Part shown: piece after piece, positions 9,690-18,488 of the stretch
Layout: the number at the start of each line of letters is the position of its first letter
How positions within the stretch are numbered: position 1 is the first letter of the stretch
Program-made: the position numbers and the translations under genes
Origin: Caulobacteraceae bacterium
GTDB taxonomy: Bacteria; Pseudomonadota; Alphaproteobacteria; Caulobacterales; Caulobacteraceae
Direction of reading: 5' to 3'
Assembly: GCA_025352085.1 (NCBI GenBank)
Contig: JANXUA010000122.1
Location: 1 to 64,000, forward strand
Length of the DNA: 64,000 nucleotides
The notes under the pieces: model-generated
Databases searched by the model: none
What the model saw: the letters and a program-made list of their open reading frames with translations, nothing else
Told to the model about the DNA's origin: nothing

Positions 9690-10643
9690 ATGAGTAGAAT
9701 TCTCGCCACTCTTTTGAGCGTCGGCGTAGCGGCCTCGTGCCTCGTCTCGCCCGCCTTCGCCCAGTACGGCATGGACAGGAACGGGCCGAAGAACACCCTG
9801 ACGCCCGACCTGCCCCGTTGCGACCGACCGCTGGGCCGGGCCGCGATCCAGGAGCCGGAAAATCGGTGGTGGGAAGGCCTCGGCCTGTCCAATCCCGAGG
9901 CTCTGATCAAGCTGTTCGCCCTCAAGTCTGGCTGCCTGCGCATCGTCGATCGCAACGGCGGCCTGGCCATGCGCAACCTCGAGTCCGGACTGAATTCTTC
10001 GGGCGACCTGCAGCGCGGTTCGAACATCGGACGTGGTCAAGTGGCGGCCGCCGACTACTTCATCGTTCCGGACATCGCCAACTCCAATCGCGATTCGGGC
10101 GGCAACAATATCGGCGGTCTGATCGGGGGGTTCGTACCGGGCGGCTTTGGCGCCCTGGCCGGCGGGCTCAATGTGAAAAGATCCGAAGCCCACACCCTGC
10201 TGACCCTGGTCGACGCACGCACGACCGAGCAACTTTATATAGCCGAGGGCGCCGCCAAGAAAAGCGACGTAAGCTTTAGCGGCGGCGGGGGCGGTTTCGG
10301 TGGTTGGGGCGGTTTTGGCGCCCTGGGCGGCGGCGGTTACAGCAACACCGATATCGGCAAGGTGATCAGCGCGGCCTATTTCAACGCGTTCGTCGATCTG
10401 GTCCACTACATGCAGGGTCAGGCGCCTGGCCAAGCCTCGGCCAGCGCGCCGGCCGCGTCGCAGAGAACCACGGCCGCCGTTCGCCTGCGCTCGGGCCCGT
10501 CGGCGACGGCGCGCATCGTCTATACCCTCCAGCCGGGCGCCTCGGTCTATCCGACCGGCCAGCGTAACGGCGTGTGGATGGAGGTGGACGACGAAAACGG
10601 CAACCGCGGCTGGATGTCCTCGACCCTGATCACGGGGCGATAG
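9690..10643 (+). CDS. Secreted CsgG-like protein with C-terminal SH3b domain
   Basis: 317 residues with a clear Sec signal peptide (MSRILATLLSVGVAASCLVSPAFA). The middle (about residues 65-235) resembles the curli-assembly CsgG/HfaB fold: the CLRIVDRNGG strand, LQRGSNIGRGQVAAADYFIVPDI, and a VDARTTEQLYIAEG strand, with a very Gly-rich insertion (GGGGGFGGWGGFGALGGG). The C-terminus (about 250-317) is a bacterial SH3 domain (TTAAVRLRSGPSATARIVY, WMEVDDENGNRGWM). CsgG pores are normally lipoproteins; no lipobox cysteine is seen after this signal peptide, so a soluble periplasmic role is possible. AGGGGAG lies 11 bases before the ATG. No curli subunit genes are nearby. Confidence 0.72.
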   Translation: MSRILATLLSVGVAASCLVSPAFAQYGMDRNGPKNTLTPDLPRCDRPLGRAAIQEPENRWWEGLGLSNPEALIKLFALKSGCLRIVDRNGGLAMRNLESGLNSSGDLQRGSNIGRGQVAAADYFIVPDIANSNRDSGGNNIGGLIGGFVPGGFGALAGGLNVKRSEAHTLLTLVDARTTEQLYIAEGAAKKSDVSFSGGGGGFGGWGGFGALGGGGYSNTDIGKVISAAYFNAFVDLVHYMQGQAPGQASASAPAASQRTTAAVRLRSGPSATARIVYTLQPGASVYPTGQRNGVWMEVDDENGNRGWMSSTLITGR

Positions 10644-10652
10644 GCCTTCCGT

Positions 10653-11960
10653 CTACAGAATAAACCGCGACAGGTCGGCGTTTTTCGCCAGATCGCCGAC
10701 GCGGCGCTGCACATAGTCGGCGTCGATGGAGACCTCCTCGCCGGAGCGATCGCCGGCGGTGAAGCTGATCTCCTCGACCACGGTTTCCAGCACCGTCTGC
10801 AGGCGCCGCGCGCCGATGTTTTCCACCGCGCTGTTGACCGTCTGGGCGGCGTCGGCGAGGGCGTCGAGGGCCCCGTCGGTGAAGGTCAGGGTCACCCCCT
10901 CGGTGGCCAACAGGGCCTGGTGCTGGCGGATCAAATTGGCTTCCGGCTCGGTGAGGATGCGGCGAAGATCGTCGCGGGTCAGCGCCTTCAACTCCACGCG
11001 GATCGGCAGGCGGCCCTGCAGTTCGGGCAGCAGGTCCGACGGCTTGGCGACGTGGAAGGCGCCCGAGGCGATGAACAGGATGTGGTCGGTCTTCACCGGC
11101 CCGTGCTTGGTCGAAACGGTCGTGCCCTCGATCAGCGGCAGGAGATCGCGCTGGACGCCCTCGCGCGAGACGTCCGCCCCGGCCCGATCGGCGCGCGAAG
11201 CGACCTTGTCGATCTCGTCGATGAACACGATGCCGGCGTTTTCGGTCAGGTTGATGGCTTCGGCGGTGACCGCGTCCTGGTCGAGCAGCTTGTCGCCCTC
11301 CTCGGCGATCAGCGGCGCCCAGGCGGCCGTGACCGTGGTTTTGTGCGTCTTGCGCTTGTTCCCGAACGCTTTCCCCATGATGTCGGTCAGATTGATCATG
11401 CTCATCGACGCGCCGGGCTGGCCGGGAATGTCGAAGCCCTGCAGGGTCGAAGCGGTGTCGGCGAGATCCAGTTCGACCTCCTTGTCGTCCAGTTCGCCGG
11501 CGCGGAGTTTCTTGCGGAATGACTCGCGGGTGGCCACCTGGGCGCCGGCGCCGACCAGAGCGTCGAGCAGCCGGTCCTCGGCGGCGGATTCGGCGCGCGC
11601 CTTGACCCCGGCGGCGCGCTTGTCGCGCACCATGGCGATAGCGCCTTCCAAGAGGTCGCGGATGATCTGATCGACGTCGCGGCCGACATAGCCGACCTCG
11701 GTGAATTTGGTCGCCTCGACTTTCAAAAACGGCGATTGCGCCAGCTTGGCCAGGCGCCTGGCGATCTCGGTCTTGCCGACGCCGGTGGGGCCGATCATCA
11801 GGATATTCTTGGGCGTGACCTCGTCGATGAGGTCGTCAGCCAACCGGCGGCGGCGCCAGCGGTTGCGCAAAGCCACGGCCACGGCGCGCTTGGCCTCGGC
11901 GTGACCGACGACATAGCGATCCAGCTCCGAAACAATCTCGCGGGGGGAAAACTCGGTCAT
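10653..11960 (-). CDS. hslU: ATP-dependent protease ATPase subunit HslU
   Basis: AAA+ unfoldase that feeds substrates to the HslV peptidase in the cytosol. The 435-residue length is normal. Visible motifs are the N-terminal [19 protein letters not shown], Walker [10 protein letters not shown], the pore-loop region [10 protein letters not shown], an inserted I domain (about residues 110-240), Walker [13 protein letters not shown], and the C-terminal activator tail ending DLSRFIL. The start codon overlaps the hslV stop by 4 bases (ATGA), so the two are translationally coupled. Confidence 0.98.
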   Translation of the reverse strand: MTEFSPREIVSELDRYVVGHAEAKRAVAVALRNRWRRRRLADDLIDEVTPKNILMIGPTGVGKTEIARRLAKLAQSPFLKVEATKFTEVGYVGRDVDQIIRDLLEGAIAMVRDKRAAGVKARAESAAEDRLLDALVGAGAQVATRESFRKKLRAGELDDKEVELDLADTASTLQGFDIPGQPGASMSMINLTDIMGKAFGNKRKTHKTTVTAAWAPLIAEEGDKLLDQDAVTAEAINLTENAGIVFIDEIDKVASRADRAGADVSREGVQRDLLPLIEGTTVSTKHGPVKTDHILFIASGAFHVAKPSDLLPELQGRLPIRVELKALTRDDLRRILTEPEANLIRQHQALLATEGVTLTFTDGALDALADAAQTVNSAVENIGARRLQTVLETVVEEISFTAGDRSGEEVSIDADYVQRRVGDLAKNADLSRFIL

Positions 11961-12511
11961 GTTCCGACCGTCTCCACGGTGAGCTCGCGGTTGGTGTAGA
12001 CGCAGATGTCGGCGGCAATGCCCATCGCCCTTGTGGCGATTTCTTCGGCGGTCAGGTCAAAGTCCATCAGGGCACGGGCGGCGGCCAGAGCGAAGGCCCC
12101 GCCCGATCCGATGGCCGCGACGCCATGCTCGGGCTCCAGCACGTCGCCGACCCCCGAAAGGGTGAAGATGCCGGTCGCGTCGGCGGCGATCAGCATGGCT
12201 TCCAGGCGGCGCAGATAACGGTCGGTGCGCCAGTCCTTGGCCAGATCGACGCAAGCCCGGGCGAGCTGCCCCGGATATTGCTCCAGCTTGGCCTCCAGCC
12301 GTTCGATCAGGGTGAAGGCGTCCGCCGTGGCCCCGGCGAAGCCGGCGATCACCTTGCCGCCGGCCAGAGCGCGCACCTTGCGGGCGTTGCCCTTGACGAT
12401 GGTCTGGCCCATGGAAACCTGGCCGTCGCCGGCGATCACCGTCGATCCGCCCTTGCGCACGGCCAGGATCGTCGTTCCATGCCAATCAGGAAATGTGCTT
12501 GTCTGTTGCAT
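11957..12511 (-). CDS. hslV: ATP-dependent protease peptidase subunit HslV
   Basis: Threonine peptidase of the HslVU complex, related to proteasome beta subunits. The active threonine is the first T of [12 protein letters not shown]; the short leader [12 protein letters not shown] would be removed, as is usual in alphaproteobacterial Hsl[21 protein letters not shown] and the [14 protein letters not shown] helix are typical. I chose ATG 12511 (184 residues) over 12547, since the extra 12 residues have no family counterpart. The moeB-like gene starts divergently only 41 bases away, so the two promoters must be very close or overlapping. I saw no clear heat-shock promoter. Confidence 0.96.
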   Translation of the reverse strand: MQQTSTFPDWHGTTILAVRKGGSTVIAGDGQVSMGQTIVKGNARKVRALAGGKVIAGFAGATADAFTLIERLEAKLEQYPGQLARACVDLAKDWRTDRYLRRLEAMLIAADATGIFTLSGVGDVLEPEHGVAAIGSGGAFALAAARALMDFDLTAEEIATRAMGIAADICVYTNRELTVETVGT

Positions 12512-12552
12512 GCTGGCGCATGTGGCGGCGCGGGGGTCCGGGGTCAAGGTCG

Positions 12553-13296
12553 ATGAGCTTTTCCGACGACGAGGTTGAGCGCTACGCCCGCCATCTGGTC
12601 CTGCGCGAGATCGGCGGGCAGGGGCAGCAGGCGCTGAAAGGCGCCCGGGTGCTGATCGTAGGCGCCGGAGGGCTGGGCGCGCCGGCTGCGCTCTATCTGG
12701 CGGCCGCCGGCGTCGGCCATTTGGGCTTGATCGATCCGGATATCGTCAGCCTTTCCAATCTGCAGCGCCAGGTTCTGTACGGCGGGGCGGACATCGATCA
12801 GGTCAAGGTCGCCGTCGCCGGGCGGCGGCTCGCCGAGATCAACCCGCACGTTTCCATCGAACCCCTGCCCCTGACCCTCGCCGCCGACAACGCCGCCGAA
12901 ATTGTCGCCAAGTATGACCTGGTGCTCGACGGTTGCGACAATTTCGAGACCCGTTTCGCCGTCAACGCCGCCTGCGTCGCCCACGGCAAGACCCTGGTCA
13001 GCGGGGCCATCGGCCGCTGGACCGGTCAGGTCGGCGTGTTCGCCGGCCGACCTTGCTATCGCTGCCTGGTGCCGGAAACCCCGCCGGACGCCGAAACCTG
13101 CTCCGCCGTTGGCGTGGTCGGCGCCCTGGCCGGGGTGATCGGTTCGATGATGGCGCTGGAAGCGGTCAAGGTGATCACCGACGCCGGCGAAGCCTTGACC
13201 GGGCGACTGTTGATCTACGACGGTCTGGCGGGCGAGGCGCGGACCGTGCGGATTGGGGCCGATCCGACGTGCGCGGTATGCGGGTCGGGCGCTTAG
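12553..13296 (+). CDS. MoeB/ThiF-family adenylyltransferase (E1-like)
   Basis: Adenylates the C-terminal glycine of a MoaD- or ThiS-type sulfur carrier in molybdopterin or thiamine synthesis. About 247 residues: ATP-binding [18 protein letters not shown] near residue 40, [11 protein letters not shown], the DGCDNFETR motif, and two zinc CxxC pairs (CYRC near residue 180 and CAVC near the C-terminus). A cysteine in the crossover segment ([11 protein letters not shown]) is in the catalytic position. It lacks the C-terminal rhodanese domain of MoeZ-type proteins. MoeB and ThiF cannot be separated here; no moa or thi gene is adjacent. ATG 12553 ([15 protein letters not shown]) matches family starts; the track start at 12493 runs into hslV. 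Confidence 0.9.
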   Translation: MSFSDDEVERYARHLVLREIGGQGQQALKGARVLIVGAGGLGAPAALYLAAAGVGHLGLIDPDIVSLSNLQRQVLYGGADIDQVKVAVAGRRLAEINPHVSIEPLPLTLAADNAAEIVAKYDLVLDGCDNFETRFAVNAACVAHGKTLVSGAIGRWTGQVGVFAGRPCYRCLVPETPPDAETCSAVGVVGALAGVIGSMMALEAVKVITDAGEALTGRLLIYDGLAGEARTVRIGADPTCAVCGSGA

Positions 13297-13305
13297 CGTC
13301 ATCTT

Positions 13306-13431
13306 TCCCTCCCCTTTATGGGGAGGGTCGAGACGAAGCGAAGCGTAGTCCGGGATGGGGCTCTACGGCGCCCGGGCAAGAGCCCCACCCCGGTCGCTGA
13401 CGCGACTCGCCCTCCCCATAGAGGGGAGGGA
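13306..13431. repeat. Dispersed palindromic intergenic repeat, copy 2
   Basis: It begins with TCCCTCCCC-TTTAT-GGGGAGGG, as in copy 1, and ends with CCCTCCCC-ATAGA-GGGGAGGG. The interior starts TCGAGACGAAGCGAAGCG, matching copy 1 in the opposite orientation; an internal hairpin pairs GGGGCTC with GAGCCCC. It sits between the convergent moeB-like and 2-hydroxyacid dehydrogenase genes, where its hairpins could also serve as a bidirectional terminator. Confidence 0.75.
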
Positions 13432-13443
13432 AAAAGCCTACCC

Positions 13444-14430
13444 CTACAGCATCGACGGGATCACCCGGTCGGGCGGTTTGTGGCCGTCCATCCAGGTGCG
13501 GATGTTGATGATGACTTTTTCGCCCATATCGATGCGCCCTTCGATGGTGGCGCTGCTCATGTGCGGCAGCAGGACGACATTGGGCAGTTTGAGCAGTTTG
13601 GGATTCACCGCCGGCTCGTGCTCGTAGACGTCGAGGCCCGCGCCGGCCAGTTCGCCACGCTGAAGCATGCCGGCCAGGGCCGCCTCGTCGATGATCTCAC
13701 CCCGGGCGGTGTTCACCACCAGGGCGTGCGGCTGCAGCAGTTTCAGACGCCTGGCCGACAACAGATGATAGGTCGCCGGCGTGTGCGGACAGTTGACCGA
13801 CACCACGTCCATCCGCGCCAGCATCTGATCGAGGCTTTCCCAATAGGTCGCCTCCAGCTCGTCGGCGATGCGCGGACTGACCGGTGAGCGGTTGTGATAG
13901 TGGATCGCCAAGCCGAAGGCGCGGGCGCGCTTGGCCAGGGCCTGGCCGATCCGGCCCATGCCGACAATGCCCAGCCGCTTGCCCCACAATCGCCGTCCGA
14001 GCATCCAGGTCGGCGACCAGCCGTGGAATTCGCCGGCCTGGACGATGTTGGCGCCTTCGACGACCCGGCGGGCCGAGGCCAGGATCAGGCCCATGGTCAG
14101 ATCGGCGGTGTCTTCGGTGAGAACGCCGGGGGTGTTGGTGACGATGATCCCGCGCGCGTGCGCCGCCGCCACATCGATGTGATCCACGCCGACGCCGAAA
14201 TTGGCGATCATTTTCAACGACTCGCCGGCGCGTTCGATCACCGAGGCGTCCAGCCGATCGGTGATGGTGCAGGCCAGGACGTCGGCCCGGGACATGGCCG
14301 CGGCCAGGCCGTCGGCGGTCATCGGCGTATCGTCGACATTGAGCTCGGTGTCGAACAACTCACGCATTCGCGTCTCCACCGCATCGGGGAGCTTGCGCGT
14401 GACGACAACTTTCGGCTTACGATGGGCCAT
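13444..14430 (-). CDS. D-isomer-specific 2-hydroxyacid dehydrogenase (glyoxylate/hydroxypyruvate reductase type)
   Basis: NAD(P)H-dependent reductase of 2-keto acids such as glyoxylate or hydroxypyruvate. 328 residues from ATG 14430 (MAHRKPKVVVTRKLP). The nucleotide-binding loop GIVGMGRIGQALAKRA lies near residue 150. The catalytic arginine is in VVNTARGEIIDE, the glutamate in LDVYEHEP and the histidine in LLPHMSSATIEGR. The catalytic domain has NFGVGVDHIDVAAA. It may draw on the same glyoxylate pool as the isocitrate lyase, but it is 13 kb away and the substrate is not proven. The start codon overlaps the divergent SH3-protein ATG within a shared CATG. Confidence 0.9.
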   Translation of the reverse strand: MAHRKPKVVVTRKLPDAVETRMRELFDTELNVDDTPMTADGLAAAMSRADVLACTITDRLDASVIERAGESLKMIANFGVGVDHIDVAAAHARGIIVTNTPGVLTEDTADLTMGLILASARRVVEGANIVQAGEFHGWSPTWMLGRRLWGKRLGIVGMGRIGQALAKRARAFGLAIHYHNRSPVSPRIADELEATYWESLDQMLARMDVVSVNCPHTPATYHLLSARRLKLLQPHALVVNTARGEIIDEAALAGMLQRGELAGAGLDVYEHEPAVNPKLLKLPNVVLLPHMSSATIEGRIDMGEKVIINIRTWMDGHKPPDRVIPSML

Positions 14431-15055
14431 GCTTGGGTCTGACGAAAAAAAGAGACGGCGCGACGAAGGTGTCGCGTTCCTTACCAAAACGCGTTCGCGC
14501 CTCCAAGCAAGCGCGAAGTCGTGGGCGGCGCCGATATCCGCCGTCGCCGCGGCCGGCGTCTGCGTGGTTCTGGCCGGCTGCGGCGATCATGTCGCCGAGG
14601 GCAAGGACTGCCCGGAGGCGCAGCGAGCCCACACCCTCTCGGGCTTTTGCGTGCCGCGTTACGTCAGCCTCAAGCGCGGCGAGGTCTATGGCCGCAAGGG
14701 GCCGGGCAAGGATTACCCGGCGCTGTGGATCTATCACGTCAAGGGCCTGCCGGTGCAGGTCGTCGCCGAGACCACCGACTGGCGGCGGATCTGCGATCCC
14801 GACGGCGGCGCCATCTGGGTGCACCGCTCCATGGTCGACGGCAAGCGCACGGTGATGGCCGCCGCGCCGGCGCCGGTCCCGCTTCTGAAGCAGAGCAAGG
14901 TCGGCGCGGCGGTCGGCGGCTATCTCAAACCGCGCGCCCTGGCCGACCTCAATGACTGCCAGGGCGCCTGGTGCAAAGTCACCGTCGGCGGGGTGTCCGG
15001 CTGGCTGCAGCCCAGCCAGGTGTGGGGTCTGGCCAAGGCGGCCCAGTGTCATTGA
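14429..15055 (+). CDS. Exported SH3-domain protein (DUF1058-like)
   Basis: About 208 residues: a basic N-terminus, a hydrophobic export segment (AAPISAVAAAGVCVVLAGC), then two bacterial SH3-like modules. The first contains RYVSLKRGEVYGRKGPG and WRRICDPDGGAIWVHRSM; the second contains KPRALADLNDCQGAWCKV and GWLQPSQVWGL. LAGC resembles a lipobox but sits about 45 residues in, so lipidation is uncertain. Proteins of this type are small periplasmic, probably peptidoglycan-associated factors. ATG 14429 overlaps the divergent dehydrogenase start; a later start is possible but no better Shine-Dalgarno site is visible. Confidence 0.75.
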   Translation: MLGSDEKKRRRDEGVAFLTKTRSRLQASAKSWAAPISAVAAAGVCVVLAGCGDHVAEGKDCPEAQRAHTLSGFCVPRYVSLKRGEVYGRKGPGKDYPALWIYHVKGLPVQVVAETTDWRRICDPDGGAIWVHRSMVDGKRTVMAAAPAPVPLLKQSKVGAAVGGYLKPRALADLNDCQGAWCKVTVGGVSGWLQPSQVWGLAKAAQCH

Positions 15056-15119
15056 CGATGGGGCCATTGACGGCGCGCAAGGTTGAGCGGCGCGGCGCGC
15101 GCGTGCTAACGCCTTGCGG

Positions 15120-15641
15120 ATGACCACGCCGCGCCCGACTCAATTCGACTATGACGCCCTTCTGGCCTGCGGCAGGGGCGACATGTTCGGCCCCGGCAAC
15201 GCCCAATTGCCGGCCCCGCCGATGCTGATGTTCGACCGCATCACTCACATCGCCGCCGACGGCGGCGCCAACGGCAAGGGTCAGATCGTCGCCGAGCTCG
15301 ATGTGCGCCGAGATCTGTGGTTTTTCGACTGCCATTTCATCGGCGATCCGGTCATGCCCGGCTGTCTGGGCCTGGACGCCATGTGGCAACTCGTCGGTTT
15401 CTTCCTGGGCTGGTCGGGCGCGCCGGGGCGCGGCCGGGCTCTGGGCGTCGGGGCGGTGAAATTCGCCGGCCAGGTGACCCCGAAAATCTCACAGGTGACC
15501 TACCGTATTGATTTCAAGCGGGTGATCCTGCGAAAATTGGTGATGGGCATCGCCGATGGGGTTCTCGAAGCCGACGGAAACGTTATCTATGAGGCGAAGG
15601 ACTTGAAGGTCGGCCTGTTCAACGCCGCCGATTTGGTTTGA
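15120..15641 (+). CDS. fabA: 3-hydroxydecanoyl-ACP dehydratase/isomerase FabA
   Basis: Dehydrates 3-hydroxyacyl-ACP and isomerises trans-2- to cis-3-decenoyl-ACP, the branch point to unsaturated fatty acids. 173 residues from ATG 15120. The active-site histidine and aspartate are in [24 protein letters not shown]-type sequence (H in DCHF, D in GLDAMW). [19 protein letters not shown] is the N-terminal signature. fabB follows 21 bases downstream, the classical fabA-fabB pair. A paralogue is encoded at 60863-61393. Confidence 0.96.
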   Translation: MTTPRPTQFDYDALLACGRGDMFGPGNAQLPAPPMLMFDRITHIAADGGANGKGQIVAELDVRRDLWFFDCHFIGDPVMPGCLGLDAMWQLVGFFLGWSGAPGRGRALGVGAVKFAGQVTPKISQVTYRIDFKRVILRKLVMGIADGVLEADGNVIYEAKDLKVGLFNAADLV

Positions 15642-15662
15642 CGGTTTAGGAGGAGGCCTCTC

Positions 15663-16874
15663 ATGCGGCGCGTGGCTGTCACCGGCATGGGTATCGTATC
15701 CTCGATCGGCGCGACGGTGGACGACGTGCGCGCGTCTCTGCGCGAGGGTCGTTCGGGGATCGTCGCGGCGCCGGTCTACGCCGAGATGGGCTTTCGCTGT
15801 CAGGTGCACGCGCCGCCGCCGATCAACTGGCAGGCCCTGGTCGATCGCCGCGCCGCGCGCTTCCTCGCCGAGGGCACGGCGTTTGGCCATATCGCCATGG
15901 AGCAGGCCATCGCCGACTCGGGTCTTAGCCCTGAGGAGGTGTCGCACGAACGGACGGGCCTGATCGTCGGCTCCGGCGGGGCTTCGACACACGCGATCGT
16001 GGAAGCGGCCGACACGGCGCGGAGCAAAGGCGTCAAGCGCATCGGACCCTTCGCCGTCCCCAAGGCGATGAGTTCGGGGCCGTCGGCGACCCTTTCCACA
16101 TGGTTCAAGATCCGCGGCATCAACTATTCGATCTCGTCGGCCTGCGCGACTTCGACCCATTGCATCGGCGCCGCCTATGAGCAGATCCAACTGGGCAAGC
16201 AGGACGTGATGTTCGCCGGCGGCTGCGAGGAGCTCGACTGGACCTTGTCGGCCCTGTTCGACGCCATGGGCGCGATGTCGTCGGGCTTCAACGACACGCC
16301 CGCCCGCGCCAGCCGGCCGTACGACGTCGATCGCGATGGCTTCGTGATCGCCGGCGGCGGCGGCATGATGGTGCTGGAGGACCTCGACCGGGCCAAGGCG
16401 CGCGGCGCGACCATTCACGGCGAAATCCTCGGCTATGGCGCCAATTCCGACGGCTTCGACATGGTCGCTCCGTCCGGCGAAGGCGCCGCGCGCTGCATGA
16501 AACTGGCCATGCGCGGGGCTTCAAATCGCAGAATAGACTATCTCAACACCCACGGCACCGGCACGCCGGTCGGCGATTCCAAGGAAATGGGCGCGGTGCG
16601 CGAGGTGTTCGGCGACGACGCGCCGGTGATCTCGTCGACCAAATCGTTGACGGGTCATAGTCTCGGCGCCGCCGGCGTGCAGGAGGCGATCTACAGTGTG
16701 CTGATGATGCAGGGTGGTTTCGTCTCGGCCAGCGCCAATATCGACACCCTCGATCCGGAATTCGAAGGCCTGCCGATCGCACGGACCCGGATGGATCGAT
16801 CCCTGGACACGGTCATGTCCAACAGCTTCGGGTTCGGCGGCACCAACGGCTGTCTGGTGATCGGCAAGGTCTAA
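15663..16874 (+). CDS. fabB: 3-oxoacyl-ACP synthase I FabB
   Basis: Elongates acyl-ACP by malonyl-ACP condensation, including the cis-3-decenoyl product of FabA. 403 residues. The Cys-His-His triad is visible: [15 protein letters not shown] (Cys), [14 protein letters not shown] (His) and [12 protein letters not shown] (His). The C-terminal [15 protein letters not shown] is typical. A strong Shine-Dalgarno sequence (AGGAGG) precedes the ATG, and the 21-base gap after fabA indicates one operon. fabI is not next in line here; it lies at 27141. Confidence 0.97.
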   Translation: MRRVAVTGMGIVSSIGATVDDVRASLREGRSGIVAAPVYAEMGFRCQVHAPPPINWQALVDRRAARFLAEGTAFGHIAMEQAIADSGLSPEEVSHERTGLIVGSGGASTHAIVEAADTARSKGVKRIGPFAVPKAMSSGPSATLSTWFKIRGINYSISSACATSTHCIGAAYEQIQLGKQDVMFAGGCEELDWTLSALFDAMGAMSSGFNDTPARASRPYDVDRDGFVIAGGGGMMVLEDLDRAKARGATIHGEILGYGANSDGFDMVAPSGEGAARCMKLAMRGASNRRIDYLNTHGTGTPVGDSKEMGAVREVFGDDAPVISSTKSLTGHSLGAAGVQEAIYSVLMMQGGFVSASANIDTLDPEFEGLPIARTRMDRSLDTVMSNSFGFGGTNGCLVIGKV

Positions 16875-16904
16875 ATCCCGGAGCGCCGGCGTCCCGCCGA
16901 CATT

Positions 16905-17507
16905 CTACCCTCGGGCCTCGCCAGGATCGGTGCGCAAGCTTGCCGCCGAGACGCCGACGCTCCGGAGTGTTGAGACGAGCAACCGCTCTACTTCAACGGG
17001 CCGCCGCAATCTGTGGACCCGCAAGTGCGCATGTTCCGCGCCCGCGAACAGCGCCGCGTATCGCGCGCGATTGGCGGCGTGGGTATCCCAGGCCCAGCGG
17101 ATCGGGTGCTCCTGGCCCAGCCATTGACGCCAGGATTCGCGATTGCCCGTTCCCGGCCAAAGCTCGGCGCCCGACGCGGCGCGTTCGATCGAGCGGACGA
17201 GGACCCGGCGCATGATCACCCACCGGGAGTAGTCCAGCCAGATGACATCCGTGGCGTGCGCGAGAATGATCGGCTGGACCAGACGGTAATTGCCGTCCGC
17301 GACCCAACGGTCGCCCGCCACGGCGTCTTCCACCCGCTCGATGAATTCGCCCGACGCACTGCGCGAGCGATTGCGCCAGTCCGGACCCCAGTTGAGGGCG
17401 TCCAACTCGACCGTCGGCGCGCCCAGCGCCATGCTCAGGCGGCGCGCCAAGGTGGTCTTGCCCGAGCCGGACGTTCCGACGATGGCGATGCGGATCGGGC
17501 GGCTCAT
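16905..17507 (-). CDS. P-loop NTPase, adenylate kinase/topology-modulation (FlaR)-like
   Basis: 200 residues with Walker A IVGTSGSGKTTLARRL at the N-terminus and VELDALNWGPDWR, a pattern shared with small kinase-like proteins annotated as DNA topology modulation protein FlaR. WVADGNYRLVQPIILAHATDVIWLDYSRW matches the central strand of that family, and RRPVEVERLL lies near the C-terminus. Substrate and role are unknown; the topology name is historical. It is convergent with fabB and divergent from murI. Confidence 0.75.
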   Translation of the reverse strand: MSRPIRIAIVGTSGSGKTTLARRLSMALGAPTVELDALNWGPDWRNRSRSASGEFIERVEDAVAGDRWVADGNYRLVQPIILAHATDVIWLDYSRWVIMRRVLVRSIERAASGAELWPGTGNRESWRQWLGQEHPIRWAWDTHAANRARYAALFAGAEHAHLRVHRLRRPVEVERLLVSTLRSVGVSAASLRTDPGEARG

Positions 17508-17585
17508 CGGCGCCGTATTAAACGCCTAAGCGACGCGCGTCATGATCCCATGGACGCCCATCGACGGGCGCGCTAAACGCCGCGC

Positions 17586-18440
17586 ATGGCCATTGGGGTT
17601 TTCGATTCCGGCGTGGGCGGCTTGAGCGTTCACCATGCTCTGGTGCGCCGCCTGCCGACCGCCGATTTCGTCTATCTCGCCGATCAGGCCAACACGCCCT
17701 ACGGCGGGCGCGCCGGCGAGGACATCGTGGACCTCACGCGCGCCGGCTGCGAGCGATTGTTCGAGTCCGGCTGCGACCTGATCGTCCTGGCCTGCAATAC
17801 CGCCGCGGCGGTGGCGCTGCGGCGCCTGCAACAGACCTGGCTCCCCGGCTATCGCCACGCCCGCCGACCCCGCCCGCTGAATATTCTGGGTATTATCGTC
17901 CCAACCATCGAGGCAGCGACGGGCCTGCCGTGGACTCATGAGCCGCAACAGCCGGTCGACAAGGTCGAGCATGTCGATGTTCTCGGCATCTTCTCGACCC
18001 CCGCCACAGCCGGCAGCCGCGTCTATGAGATCGAGATCGACAAACGCAGCGGGGACGTCGCGGTATTTTCCGAGCCGTGCGCGACCCTGGCGCGGCAGAT
18101 CGAAGCCGGCGTCGGCGCGGACGAATTGCGCGCCGTGGTCGAGGGCCATGTCGTCGCCCTGACCCGCCGCATCGGCCGATCCCCGGACCGGGCCATCCTC
18201 GGCTGCACCCACTATGAGATCATCGCCGATCTGTTCCGCGCCGCCCTGCCGGCCGGCACCCCCTTGATCCACCAGCCGGACGCCACCGCCGACGCCATAG
18301 CCCTCTATCTGCAGCGTCACCCCGAATATGATCCGGGGTCAGGCGGCGGACGGCGCTTCCTGACCACCGGAACGCCGGGTGTTCAGAACGGTCTGGTCGA
18401 ACAGTTCTGGGGCGAACCGCTGACCTTCGACGCCGCCTAG
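17586..18440 (+). CDS. murI: Glutamate racemase
   Basis: Interconverts L- and D-glutamate to supply D-Glu for peptidoglycan. 284 residues. The two catalytic cysteines are in VLACNTAAAVAL (about residue 73) and AILGCTHYEII (about residue 205). GVFDSGVGGLSVHHAL is the N-terminal signature and QANTPYGGRAGEDI follows. The oxyR-like gene starts 48 bases downstream on the same strand. Confidence 0.94.
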   Translation: MAIGVFDSGVGGLSVHHALVRRLPTADFVYLADQANTPYGGRAGEDIVDLTRAGCERLFESGCDLIVLACNTAAAVALRRLQQTWLPGYRHARRPRPLNILGIIVPTIEAATGLPWTHEPQQPVDKVEHVDVLGIFSTPATAGSRVYEIEIDKRSGDVAVFSEPCATLARQIEAGVGADELRAVVEGHVVALTRRIGRSPDRAILGCTHYEIIADLFRAALPAGTPLIHQPDATADAIALYLQRHPEYDPGSGGGRRFLTTGTPGVQNGLVEQFWGEPLTFDAA

Positions 18441-18442
18441 TC

Positions 18443-18472
18443 AATCAATTTGGATGCGCGTTTCGATTGATT
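18443..18472. promoter_or_regulatory. Inverted repeat upstream of oxyR-like gene
   Basis: AATCAAT (18443-18449) and ATTGATT (18466-18472) form a perfect 7-bp inverted repeat with a 16-base spacer, 17 bases before the regulator's ATG. The position and T-N11-A-like layout suit autoregulation by a LysR-type protein, but it does not match the classical OxyR ATAG-N7-CTAT tetranucleotide pattern well. It could also affect termination after murI. Confidence 0.4.
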
Positions 18473-18488
18473 TCACCTATATGGAGTG

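Noticed and set aside
14429-15055. Lipoprotein call for the SH3 protein from the LAGC motif
   Set aside because: The motif lies about 45 residues from the start, longer than a usual lipoprotein signal; kept only as a possibility.
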